DNA of 54,148 bases from contig NZ_JAATEO010000035.1 in assembly GCF_012034245.1 (NCBI RefSeq), forward strand, positions 1 to 54,148. The letters are read 5' to 3'. Within the stretch, counting starts at the first letter, position 1. Each line of letters opens with the position of its first letter. Both the position numbers and the translations under genes were made by a program. Source of the stretch: Micromonospora thermarum. Its GTDB lineage: Bacteria; Actinomycetota; Actinomycetes; Mycobacteriales; Micromonosporaceae. Below the pieces are notes generated by a model that was not told where the DNA came from, ran no database searches, and saw only the letters and a program-made list of their open reading frames with translations. Positions 46,824 to 54,148 of the stretch are shown piece by piece.

Positions 46824-48032
46824 ATGAGGATCGGCATCCTGTCGTACCACTTTCCGCCGGAGCCGGCCTTCATCCCCGGCAGCCTCGCCGAGGAACTGGC
46901 CCGGCGCGGCCACGAGGTGCGGGTGCTGACCGGCTTCCCGGACTATCCCGGTGGCCACGTCTATCCCGGATGGCGCCAGCGCTGGCACCACGAGACCCGC
47001 AGCGAGCGACTGACCGTACGCCGGGTGCCCCGCTACGCCGGGGGAGACGGATCGGTCCGGAGCCGGATGGCCGGATACCTGTCGTTCGCCGGCAGCGCGT
47101 CCCTGGTCGGCCGTCGCTTCCTCGCCGGCGTCGACGCCCTCTACGTCCACCAGCCGCCGGCGACCGCCTTCGCCGCCGCCGCCCTGCTGCGGCTGCTCGG
47201 CCGGGTGCCGACCGTCCTGCACGTCCAGGACGTGTGGGCCGAGGAGGAGCCCGCCGCCGGTGAGCACGGCCGCTGGGCGGGCCGGATCGCCGGGGCGATG
47301 GCGCGGACCTACCGGGCGGCCGACCGGGTGGCGGTCGCGGCGCCGTCGATGCGCGAGCTCGTGGTGGCCGCGGGGGCCGACCCGGCCCGGGTCGACGTGG
47401 TCCTCAACTGGACCGACGAGCGGATCTTCCAGCCGGCCCGGCCGAGCCCGGCGGCGCGACGGCTGGTCCGCCGCGACGACCGGTGCGTGGTGATGCACGC
47501 CGGCACCATCGGCGCCCGGCAGGGCCTGGAGACGGCGGTACGGGCGGCCGTGGCCCTCGACAGCACGATGGATCTGGTCCTGGTGGGGTCGGGCGAGCAG
47601 GAGCGGCGGGTGCGGGGGCTCGCCGCCGAGTTGCGTGCCGACAACGTCCGGTTCGTCGAGCGTCGTTCGCCGCTGGACATGCCGGAGCTGTACGCCGCCG
47701 CCGACTACCAACTGGTCATGCTGCGGGACCTGCCGGAGCTGCGCAGCACCCTGCCCGGGAAGCTCCAGGCGGCGCTGTCCTGCGCGGCACCCGTCGTCGC
47801 CTCGGCCGGCGGGGACACCGCCGAGCTGGTGGAGCGGGCCCGTGCCGGGCTGTCCTGCCCGCCGGAGGACTGGGCGACGCTCGCTGACCGTTTCTGGCTG
47901 GCCGCCACCATCCCGCCGGGCGCCCGGGCCGACATGGGCCGCCGCGGCCGGGAGGCGTACCTGCGGCAGATGTCCATGCCGGCGGGCGTGGACCGGATCG
48001 AACGGCTGCTGTACGACGCCGCCGCCCGCTGA
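46824..48032 (+). CDS. Family 4 glycosyltransferase (WcaI-like)
   Basis: A 402-residue GT-B glycosyltransferase. The N-lobe starts LSYHFPPEPAFIPGSLAEELARRGHEV in outline and the C-lobe has HAGTIGARQGLETAVRA, LVGSGEQERRVRGLA and the donor-binding stretch YAAADYQLVMLRDLPEL ending in the GK of LPGKLQAALS. The classic E-x7-E is altered. It probably adds a sugar to the exopolysaccharide precursor. ATG 46824 follows GTGGAG. A terminator follows. Confidence 0.88.
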   Translation: MRIGILSYHFPPEPAFIPGSLAEELARRGHEVRVLTGFPDYPGGHVYPGWRQRWHHETRSERLTVRRVPRYAGGDGSVRSRMAGYLSFAGSASLVGRRFLAGVDALYVHQPPATAFAAAALLRLLGRVPTVLHVQDVWAEEEPAAGEHGRWAGRIAGAMARTYRAADRVAVAAPSMRELVVAAGADPARVDVVLNWTDERIFQPARPSPAARRLVRRDDRCVVMHAGTIGARQGLETAVRAAVALDSTMDLVLVGSGEQERRVRGLAAELRADNVRFVERRSPLDMPELYAAADYQLVMLRDLPELRSTLPGKLQAALSCAAPVVASAGGDTAELVERARAGLSCPPEDWATLADRFWLAATIPPGARADMGRRGREAYLRQMSMPAGVDRIERLLYDAAAR

Positions 48033-48051
48033 GCTGATCCCGCGTACCAAT

Positions 48052-48088
48052 CGCGACGCCGCGCCCCGACGGGCGCGGCGTCGCGTTG
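48052..48088 (+). terminator. Terminator after the glycosyltransferase
   Basis: A perfect 15-base-pair stem (CGCGACGCCGCGCCC and complement) with a CGAC loop and a short TTGT tail, 19 bases after the stop. Confidence 0.92.
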
Positions 48089-48110
48089 TCGTGTGAGCTT
48101 CACTCTCATA

Positions 48111-48124
48111 ACGGTCAAGACCGT
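48111..48124. repeat. Operator-like palindrome before the DUF4012 gene
   Basis: ACGGTC-AA-GACCGT is a perfect 14-base dyad about 87 bases upstream of the start. No regulator is identified. Confidence 0.45.
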
Positions 48125-48210
48125 CAATTCCCCGCCAGGTCGGTCGTTACGTGTTAAGAACGACGGAGAAATCGCCCCGAGTGTCCGATTTCCAGGGAAC
48201 GGAGTGTTGT

Positions 48211-49995
48211 GTGAGGGAGAGCGAGGCACCGCGCCGACGGCGCGGTCGATCCCGTCGGCGTCGGCATGCCCGCCTGCGCCGCGCGCTGCTCGCCGCCCTG
48301 GTGGCCGGTTCGGTGCTGCTGGTCTCGGCCGGCTGGGTGGGCTTCCGCGGCTGGCAGGCGCGCGCCCACCTGGTGAACGCCGCGGGGCTCGCCCGTGACC
48401 TCAGCGCCCAGGTGGTCACCGGGGACACCGAGCGGGCCCAGCGCACGCTCGCCGCGCTGCAGGAGCAGGCCGCCGCCGCCCGCGCGGCCACCGGCGACCC
48501 CGGTTGGTGGCTCGGCCGGCAGGCCCCGTACGCCGGGGACAACCTGGTGGCCGTCCGGCAGATCGCCGTCGCCATCGACGACCTGGCCCGGGAGGCGTTC
48601 CCGTCGCTGCTCCGGACCGACCTGAGCACCCTGTTGCCGAGAGCGGGGCGCCTCGACGTCCAGCGGCTGCGCGCCCTCTCGACCGAACTCCAGGTGATCG
48701 ACGCCACCGTGCGGCAGAGCCGGGCGAGCCTCGCCGACGTGCCCACCGCCGGCCTGGTCGCGCAGGTCCGGGCGGCCCTGGCCGACCTGCGGGGAGAGAT
48801 CGACCGCCTGGCCGCCCTGACCGCCGCGGCCGGCCAGGCCACCCGGCTGTTGCCGCCGCTGCTCGGCGTCGACGGCCCGCGGCGGTACCTCCTGGTCTCC
48901 CAGAACCCCGCCGAACTGCGGGCCACCGGCGGCCTCATCGGCGCGTACGCCCTGTTGCACGCCGAGGGCGGGCGGGTGCGGCTCGGCCGCCAGGGCACGA
49001 GCGCCGAGCTCGGCCACTTCACCAAGCCGCTGAAGGTCCCCGAGGACGTCCGCGCCCTCTGGGGTGACCTGCCGGGGATCTTTCCGGCCGACGTCAACCT
49101 CAGCCCGCACTTCCCGACCGCGGCCGCCCTCTACCGGGAGATGTACCGCCGCAGGACCGGGACGGCTGTGGACGGCGTCCTCGCCGTCGACCCCGTCGTG
49201 CTGTCGTACCTGCTGAAGGCCACCGGCCCGGTCCTGGTCCCCGGCGGCGTGCCGCTGGCCGCCGACACCGTGGTGCGGACGCTGCTCAGTGAGGCCTATC
49301 AACGCCTCGGCCTCCGTGAGCAGGACGAGTACTTCGCCACCGCGGCGGCGTCGGTCTTCAACACGCTGTTCACGAAGAATGTCGACCAAATGGGGTTATT
49401 GTCCGCTTTCGGCCGTAGTATCACCGAACGCCGGATATTGTTCTGGAGTGCCCGACCGGAAGAGCAGCGGACGCTCGGCGACAGCCGGATGGCCGGGGTG
49501 CTTCCGGAGAAGGACACCGTGCCGACGGTCGGCGTGTTCCTCAACGACGGCAGCGGCGCGAAGCTGGGCTACTACCTCCGGCCGGAGGCGACCCTGACGG
49601 TCGGCGACTGCCAGGACGACGGGAGCAGGGAACTGCGGTTGCGGGTCACCCTGCGCTCGACGGCGCCGAAGAGCGGGCTCAGCGAGTCCGTGCTCGGCCT
49701 CGGCCTGGCGGGCGACCCCTACACCGTCCGGACGCTGGTGTCGGTCTACAGCCCGGCCGGCGGCGGCGTGCAGGACGCCCGACTCGACGGCACCGACCTT
49801 CCGGTCGGAACCGGTGCCGAGCGGAAACGGCAGGTGGCCACGGCGAGCGTGGAAGTGGCACCGGGAGCCTCCCGGACCGTCGAGGTGACCCTGCACACCG
49901 CGAAGACCGGCAGTGGGACGGCCGAACTGTGGCTCACCCCCACCGCCACTCCATGGACCACCCAAGTAGTTACCGCACCAAGCTGTGACCAGTAG
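48211..49995 (+). CDS. DUF4012 family membrane-anchored protein
   Basis: A 594-residue protein. A basic N-terminus (RRRRGRSRRRRHARLRR) leads to one membrane helix (ALLAALVAGSVLLVSAGWVGF). The rest is extracellular and matches DUF4012, with RYLLVSQNPAELRATGGLIGAY and NLSPHFPTAAALYREMYRR. DUF4012 proteins accompany exopolysaccharide and cell-surface loci in actinobacteria; function is unknown. GTG 48211 with an upstream GGAG is chosen; the frame opens 20 codons earlier. It lies 13 bases before the LPVTG protein gene. Confidence 0.85.
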   Translation: MRESEAPRRRRGRSRRRRHARLRRALLAALVAGSVLLVSAGWVGFRGWQARAHLVNAAGLARDLSAQVVTGDTERAQRTLAALQEQAAAARAATGDPGWWLGRQAPYAGDNLVAVRQIAVAIDDLAREAFPSLLRTDLSTLLPRAGRLDVQRLRALSTELQVIDATVRQSRASLADVPTAGLVAQVRAALADLRGEIDRLAALTAAAGQATRLLPPLLGVDGPRRYLLVSQNPAELRATGGLIGAYALLHAEGGRVRLGRQGTSAELGHFTKPLKVPEDVRALWGDLPGIFPADVNLSPHFPTAAALYREMYRRRTGTAVDGVLAVDPVVLSYLLKATGPVLVPGGVPLAADTVVRTLLSEAYQRLGLREQDEYFATAAASVFNTLFTKNVDQMGLLSAFGRSITERRILFWSARPEEQRTLGDSRMAGVLPEKDTVPTVGVFLNDGSGAKLGYYLRPEATLTVGDCQDDGSRELRLRVTLRSTAPKSGLSESVLGLGLAGDPYTVRTLVSVYSPAGGGVQDARLDGTDLPVGTGAERKRQVATASVEVAPGASRTVEVTLHTAKTGSGTAELWLTPTATPWTTQVVTAPSCDQ

Positions 49996-50008
49996 GAGGG
50001 AACCAATC

Positions 50009-50614
50009 ATGCGGCTATCCCGCATCATCATGGCGCTTACGGTCGGTCTGGCCGTGGCGGCCATGCCGACCGCGGCGGGGGCGGCGCAGCCGCAGCCGAC
50101 GCAACCGCCGGTGTATCCACCGGGTGGGGTCGAGCTGTCCGTGGGCGACCCCCAGATCGTCCTCGGCGAGACCATCACGCTGTTCGGACGGGGCTGGAAC
50201 CCCGGCGAGCGCATCGTCATCCGCGTGTCGTCGAGCCCGCTGGCCAACGCCATGTCGGCCGTACGCGGGAGCACCGGCGACCGGGTCGCGATGACACCGG
50301 TCGCGTACCGGCCCAGCCGCCACGAGCCGGACATCGGCCCGTTCAGCGCCCGGGCCGACGGCACCTTCGAGGTGACCTACACGCCCCGCCACACCGGCCA
50401 CTACCTCTTCGAGGCGGTCGGTGAGTCGGGCCGCACGGCCACCGCGCGGGTGACCGTCCTCGGGAAGAAGAAGCACCGGCTGCCGGTGACGGGTGCCAGC
50501 ACCAGCACCCCGATGAAGGTCGGTGGCGGTCTGGTTGGTGCCGGTGCCGTCCTGCTGCTCATGACGTTCGCGTGGCGCCAGCGGCACCGCTTCAACACGC
50601 GGAGCCTCCGCTGA
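50009..50614 (+). CDS. LPXTG-type surface protein (LPVTG sorting signal)
   Basis: A 201-residue exported protein. Signal peptide RLSRIIMALTVGLAVAAMPTAAGA is seen in outline. A beta-sandwich-like middle (VELSVGDPQIVLGETITLFGRGW) is followed by a classical sorting signal: LPVTG near residue 164, a hydrophobic segment (VGGGLVGAGAVLLLMTFAW) and a basic tail (RQRHRF). A sortase should link it to the wall; none is in the window. AGGAGGG precedes ATG 50009. It is probably co-transcribed with the DUF4012 gene. Confidence 0.88.
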   Translation: MRLSRIIMALTVGLAVAAMPTAAGAAQPQPTQPPVYPPGGVELSVGDPQIVLGETITLFGRGWNPGERIVIRVSSSPLANAMSAVRGSTGDRVAMTPVAYRPSRHEPDIGPFSARADGTFEVTYTPRHTGHYLFEAVGESGRTATARVTVLGKKKHRLPVTGASTSTPMKVGGGLVGAGAVLLLMTFAWRQRHRFNTRSLR

Positions 50615-50650
50615 CGTGACCGTGCTCCGGGCAGGGCCCGGACATCTCGT

Positions 50651-50693
50651 GGGCGGGCGCCCGCCGGGTCGATCTCCCGGCGGGCGTCCGCCC
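50651..50693. terminator. Bidirectional terminator
   Basis: An 18-base-pair stem with one mismatch and a seven-base loop, between the LPVTG gene and the convergent hydrolase. Confidence 0.88.
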
Positions 50694-50703
50694 CGTGGTG
50701 CTG

Positions 50704-52074
50704 TCAGCAGGCGGGGTAGAGGCGGCGGGTGCCGACGCCCGCGGCGTACGCGGCCCGGTCGCTGAACCGGCAGCCGTAGTCCGCCGCGGCAACCACCGCC
50801 GGGTCGGTGACGGTGTCGCCGGGCGGGCGCTCGCCAGTGCGTACCCAGGAAACCAGGTCGTCCCAGGCGGCGCCGGCCTCCGCCGGGGTGAACTCGCAGT
50901 GCTGCGCGGCCCGGACCGCCCGCTGGACCACCAGCCGGCTGCGGCCGTGCTTCGCGACGTCGCGGGCGTACACCTGCTCCATCGAGAACGGTACGAACAG
51001 GTCGCCGAGGTTGTGCAGGCTGAGCACCGGCGCGGTGGGCCGGCCGGCGATGCGGGGCACCTCGGTCAGGGTCGGGGACAGCCGCTGCCGCAGGTTCTCC
51101 GGGGCGACCCGCCGCACGGTGGCGTCGACGTCCACCGGGCTGTTCGGCGCGTACCGGGTGAACAGGTTGGTGGCGAGCTGCCCGGGCCGCTCGGCGGGGG
51201 AGTCACCACCGTTGGTCACGCTGATCCCGAACAGGAAGTCCTTCCAGATCGCGAACGTGATGTCGGCGCCGGGACGTGGCCCGCCCGAGCGGTTGATGGT
51301 GATGTCTCGGAGCTGGCGACCCCGCTCGTTGGTGATCCCCGGGCTGGTGGGCGTGACCCCGGTCAGGCCGAGCGCCACCTGGATCCGCGGCACCACGGTG
51401 GTCAGGTAGTCGGCCGGTACGGGGTAGGCGTCGACCCCGGCGAGGGCCTGCGCGACCAGGTTGTAGTCGAGGAAGAAGTCCAGCAGCGTCTGGTCGCCGA
51501 GCACCCCGCACAGCGGCAGCGCACCCGCGTAGAAGCCGGGGTACTGCTCCAGCGAGCGGGCGATCACGTAGCCGCCCATCGACGCGCCCGCCAGGTACGT
51601 CCGGTGCGGACGCCGCACCTCCCGGCGGACGTGGTCGGCCAGGTCCTTGGTGCTCAGCACACCGGCCCGGATGTCGAAGCCGTTGCGGTAGTACGAGGAG
51701 GACGCCCACGCGTACCCCTGCTCCAGCAGGCGCTGCCGCAACCCGAACCCGGGCGGCTCCGGGGACAGCACCGTGGTCTGCCCGCGGTAGCCGTGCGCCC
51801 ACAGCACCAGGTCGCCGTTCCACTTCTCCGGGACCTCGACGATGTAGCCGGAGTGGCGGTGGACGCCCTGCCGGACCGTGGTGGGCGCGCCGTCCACCAC
51901 GAGCGGGGCGAGCGGCGGATTGCTGATCGTGTAGCCCGGCAGCGGCTGCGTGCCGTCGCCGTGGCGGTCGGGGGCGGCGGTCGCGGGCCCGGCGCCGGCG
52001 AGCCCGACCGTCAGGGTCAGGGCCACGCCGGCGCCGAGAAGGCGTCGAAGGATACGGGCGGTCGAGGACAGCAT
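50704..52074 (-). CDS. Secreted alpha/beta hydrolase
   Basis: A 456-residue exported hydrolase. The signal peptide covers about residues 1-33 (LLGAGVALTLTVGLAGAGPA then TAAP). The oxyanion region is VLWAHGYRG and the nucleophile elbow GASMGG, with Ser near residue 165. A late Asp in LGDLFVPFS and His in QHCEF are plausible partners. The substrate is unknown; family members include peptidases and esterases of the prolyl-oligopeptidase-like type. AGAGGGAG precedes ATG 52074. Its promoter is flanked by two related palindromes. Confidence 0.85.
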   Translation of the reverse strand: MLSSTARILRRLLGAGVALTLTVGLAGAGPATAAPDRHGDGTQPLPGYTISNPPLAPLVVDGAPTTVRQGVHRHSGYIVEVPEKWNGDLVLWAHGYRGQTTVLSPEPPGFGLRQRLLEQGYAWASSSYYRNGFDIRAGVLSTKDLADHVRREVRRPHRTYLAGASMGGYVIARSLEQYPGFYAGALPLCGVLGDQTLLDFFLDYNLVAQALAGVDAYPVPADYLTTVVPRIQVALGLTGVTPTSPGITNERGRQLRDITINRSGGPRPGADITFAIWKDFLFGISVTNGGDSPAERPGQLATNLFTRYAPNSPVDVDATVRRVAPENLRQRLSPTLTEVPRIAGRPTAPVLSLHNLGDLFVPFSMEQVYARDVAKHGRSRLVVQRAVRAAQHCEFTPAEAGAAWDDLVSWVRTGERPPGDTVTDPAVVAAADYGCRFSDRAAYAAGVGTRRLYPAC

Positions 52075-52129
52075 CGGCGCTCCCTCTGGGACGGTGGCCG
52101 CCCGGTGGTGGAGCCGGGCGGGACGGTGG

Positions 52130-52143
52130 CTACCGGCCGGTAG
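52130..52143. promoter_or_regulatory. Operator palindrome downstream of the hydrolase -10
   Basis: CTACCGGCCGGTAG, a perfect dyad with core ACCGGCCGGT, the same core as at 52190-52199. It covers the probable transcription start. Confidence 0.6.
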
Positions 52144-52149
52144 GGACTG

Positions 52150-52179
52150 AACGTAGGCGCGCCGTTCCACCGATGTCAA
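52150..52179 (-). promoter_or_regulatory. Promoter of the secreted hydrolase gene
   Basis: On the minus strand TTGACA (52179-52174), an 18-base spacer and TACGTT (52155-52150). The -35 is a perfect match. It lies about 75 bases before the ATG. Confidence 0.65.
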
Positions 52180-52184
52180 TGGAC

Positions 52185-52204
52185 GACTGACCGGCCGGTT
52201 AGTC
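52185..52204. promoter_or_regulatory. Operator palindrome upstream of the hydrolase -35
   Basis: A 20-base dyad (one mismatch) with core ACCGGCCGGT, five bases upstream of the -35. It overlaps the gdhA stop codon. Confidence 0.6.
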
Positions 52205-53540
52205 AGACCACCCCGTGCGCCAGCATCGCCTCCGCCACCCGGCGGAACCCGTTGATGTTCGCGCCGGCCACGTAGTCGCCGGGCAGCCCGTACTCCTCGG
52301 CGGTCGCCCAGCAGCGGGCGTGGATGTCCCGCATGGTCTCCCGCAACCGCTGCTCCGACTGCGCGAACGTCCACGAGTCGCGGCTGGCGTTCTGCTGCAT
52401 CTCCAGCGCGCTGACCGCCACCCCGCCGGCGTTCGCCGCCTTGCCCGGAGCGAACCGCACGCCGGCCCGCCCGAGGATCCGTACCGCCTCCGGCGTGGTC
52501 GGCATGTTCGCCCCCTCGACCACCGCGACGCAGCCGCCGGCGACGAGCTCCGCGGCCTCCGCGCCGCCGATCTCGTTCTGCGTCGCGCACGGCAGGGCCA
52601 CGTCGCAGGGCACCTCCCAGACGGTACGGCCGGAGACCGCGACCGCGTGCGGCACATGGCGTACGTAGTCGTCCAGGCGGGTGCGACGCTCCTCCTTCAA
52701 CTCCCGCAGCAGCTCCAGGTCGATGCCCTTCTCGTCGAGCACGTACCCGGTGGAGTCGGAACAGGCGACCACCGTCCCGCCGAGCTGGTGCACCTTCTCG
52801 ATCGCGTAGATCGCCACGTTGCCCGAGCCGGAGACCACCACCCGCTTGCCCTCCATGCCGTCCCCGGTCTGCTTCAGCATCTCCTCGGCGAAGAAGACCG
52901 CGCCGTACCCGGTCGCCTCCCGGCGCACCTGCGCACCCCCGTACGCCAGGCCCTTTCCGGTGAGCACCCCCGACTCGTAGCGGTTGGTGATCCGCTTGTA
53001 CTGCCCGAACAGGTAGCCGATCTCCCGGCTGCCCACCCCGATGTCCCCGGCCGGCACGTCCGTCTGCGCGCCGATGTGCCGGTGCAGCTCCGTCATGAAG
53101 CTCTGGCAGAAGCGCATCACCTCCCGGTCCGACCGGCCCTTCGGGTCGAAGTCCGCCCCGCCCTTGCCGCCGCCGATCGGCAGCCCGGTCAGGGCGTTCT
53201 TGAAGATCTGCTCGAAACCGAGGAACTTGACGATCCCCAGGTACACCGACGGGTGGAAACGCAGCCCACCCTTGAACGGACCGAGCGCGCTGTTGAACTC
53301 GACCCGGAAGCCCCGGTTCACCCGTACCCGGCCGTGGTCGTCCTCCCACGGCACCCGGAAGATCACCTGCCGCTCCGGCTCGCAGATGCGCTCGATGATC
53401 CGCGCCTCGACGTACTCCGGGTGCCGCGCCAGGGCCGGCCCGATGCTCTCCAACACCTCCCGAACCGCCTGGTGGAACTCCGGCTCACCCGGGTTCCGGG
53501 TGACCACCCGGGCGAACACCGTCTCGACGGTCTCCGGCAT
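52203..53540 (-). CDS. gdhA: NADP-specific glutamate dehydrogenase
   Basis: A 445-residue hexameric-type glutamate dehydrogenase. It shows FRVPWEDDHGRVRVNRGFRVEF in outline, the substrate lysine region GPFKGGLRFHPSV and PIGGGKGGADFDPKG with the catalytic lysine, and the nucleotide-binding VVSGSGNVAIYAIEKV. Length matches E. coli GdhA. It assimilates ammonia into 2-oxoglutarate. GAAGGGA precedes ATG 53540. Confidence 0.96.
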   Translation of the reverse strand: MPETVETVFARVVTRNPGEPEFHQAVREVLESIGPALARHPEYVEARIIERICEPERQVIFRVPWEDDHGRVRVNRGFRVEFNSALGPFKGGLRFHPSVYLGIVKFLGFEQIFKNALTGLPIGGGKGGADFDPKGRSDREVMRFCQSFMTELHRHIGAQTDVPAGDIGVGSREIGYLFGQYKRITNRYESGVLTGKGLAYGGAQVRREATGYGAVFFAEEMLKQTGDGMEGKRVVVSGSGNVAIYAIEKVHQLGGTVVACSDSTGYVLDEKGIDLELLRELKEERRTRLDDYVRHVPHAVAVSGRTVWEVPCDVALPCATQNEIGGAEAAELVAGGCVAVVEGANMPTTPEAVRILGRAGVRFAPGKAANAGGVAVSALEMQQNASRDSWTFAQSEQRLRETMRDIHARCWATAEEYGLPGDYVAGANINGFRRVAEAMLAHGVV

Positions 53541-54148
53541 CCCGACACGTCCCTTCGATCGCTCCGGCGGCCCCGTTGCCGCCCGCGTCGGCGACTTCGC
53601 CGAACCGTCCCCGGATACGTAGCGTCACCCCTGTCCGGTTCATCCTTCGCGGTCGCTCTGGTCGCGGTCGGTCGGGCCGCTTGGGTCTTTTTGTGGTTGC
53701 GGTCAGGGGTGTGGCCCGCCGTGTCCGGCTTCGGGCGGTCAGGCTTGATCCCTGCGCCGGTCACGGCGGGCCACACCCCTGACCTGGTCCCGGTCCGCCC
53801 GGCCCCGCCGGCTCAGACCGGAAGCGCGGCGGGATGTTGGCGGGAAGTGGCCGTTGGAGGGGCCGGATTCCTCCGTGACCTCGCTGTGTCGGCTGTGCTG
53901 TCGTGGTCCGCGTGTCCGGTTTCGGTGTCACGTGGTGGGCTGTGTGTCGGGTTTGGGGGTGTGATCGGGGGCATCGTGGGGGTGGAATCGTGGCGGTGCC
54001 GGGGTCGTTACATCACCTGGACGATCGAGCAGCGCCCGCCTTCGTGGCAGGGTGAGCGGCCCCCGGAATGATGGCGGCCGGCGGTCGTTGCATCTGGACC
54101 CGGCACCACGAGGCCCCCCGGCCTGGGGCGCCGGTCCTTGCGGTCACG
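53541..54148. other. Non-coding right edge
   Basis: About 600 bases without a gene I can support. It holds the gdhA promoter region, the long inverted repeat at 53701-53784, a GT-rich stretch (53880-53990), and an imperfect 12-base direct repeat GGTCGTT-A/G-CATC at 54003 and 54083. No tRNA was recognised. Confidence 0.65.
53701..53784. repeat. Long perfect inverted repeat
   Basis: Arms of 23 bases (53701-53723 and 53762-53784) are exact reverse complements around a 38-base loop. It is about 160 bases upstream of gdhA, so it is not that gene's terminator. It may be an intergenic repeat element or a small RNA. Confidence 0.85.

Noticed and set aside
53576..53782. Possible short gene over the long inverted repeat
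   Set aside because: The frame is dictated by the repeat arm and has no Shine-Dalgarno or family similarity.

Overview
The window is chromosomal DNA of a very GC-rich actinomycete, most likely a Micromonospora or close relative. Indicators are the codon use, an Lsr2 nucleoid protein, a HAIR (HspR) box in front of lon, an ergothioneine egtABCD operon, GTG starts, and strong GC hairpins without T tracts as terminators. Genus is inferred from gene content; no marker gene such as rRNA is present. I see no tRNA, rRNA, CRISPR array, insertion sequence or phage gene.

Layout, left to right. 0-6.2 kb: a CBS-BON protein, a TerC-family membrane protein, a helical-backbone metal receptor, a nuclease-fold-like orphan, a secreted protein with an Asn/Gly/Asp linker, and lsr2. 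6.2-13.9 kb: lon, a DEAD-box RNA helicase, a small membrane protein, a DesK/DesR-type two-component pair and a 2H phosphoesterase. 13.9-20.8 kb: a tightly overlapping six-gene operon for a branched-chain-amino-acid-type ABC importer with an acyl-CoA ligase in the middle. 20.8-33.4 kb: a stretch in which several genes are cut at shared junctions (GH43, ArsR, PEP mutase, MerR, a membrane protein, a PfkB kinase, an FtsX permease), mixed with intact genes: a DUF5715-like protein with asnB, and a paralogous family of secreted LVIVD-type proteins facing a DUF305 protein across a perfect CRP-like site. 33.5-36.8 kb: a Ser/Thr kinase, then an ECF sigma factor with a one-pass membrane partner. 36.8-41.3 kb: egtABCD. 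41.3-44.4 kb: a manganese (yybP-ykoY) riboswitch with a UPF0016 exporter, three small overlapping genes and nhaA. 44.6-50.6 kb: an exopolysaccharide/cell-surface group (tyrosine kinase, LMW phosphatase, glycosyltransferase, DUF4012 protein, LPVTG-anchored protein). 50.7-53.5 kb: a secreted alpha/beta hydrolase behind an operator-flanked promoter, and NADP-type glutamate dehydrogenase. The right edge is non-coding and carries a long perfect inverted repeat.

The most interesting unit is the LVIVD/DUF305 locus: two intact paralogues and one remnant share upstream boxes and terminators, their products are exported and rich in Cys and His, and a CRP consensus palindrome sits in the divergent promoter region. 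Other regulatory elements worth attention are the Mn riboswitch, the HAIR box, and the operator-promoter-operator arrangement upstream of the hydrolase. The clustered truncations between 22.4 and 32.1 kb may be real genome decay or assembly joins; raw reads would decide.
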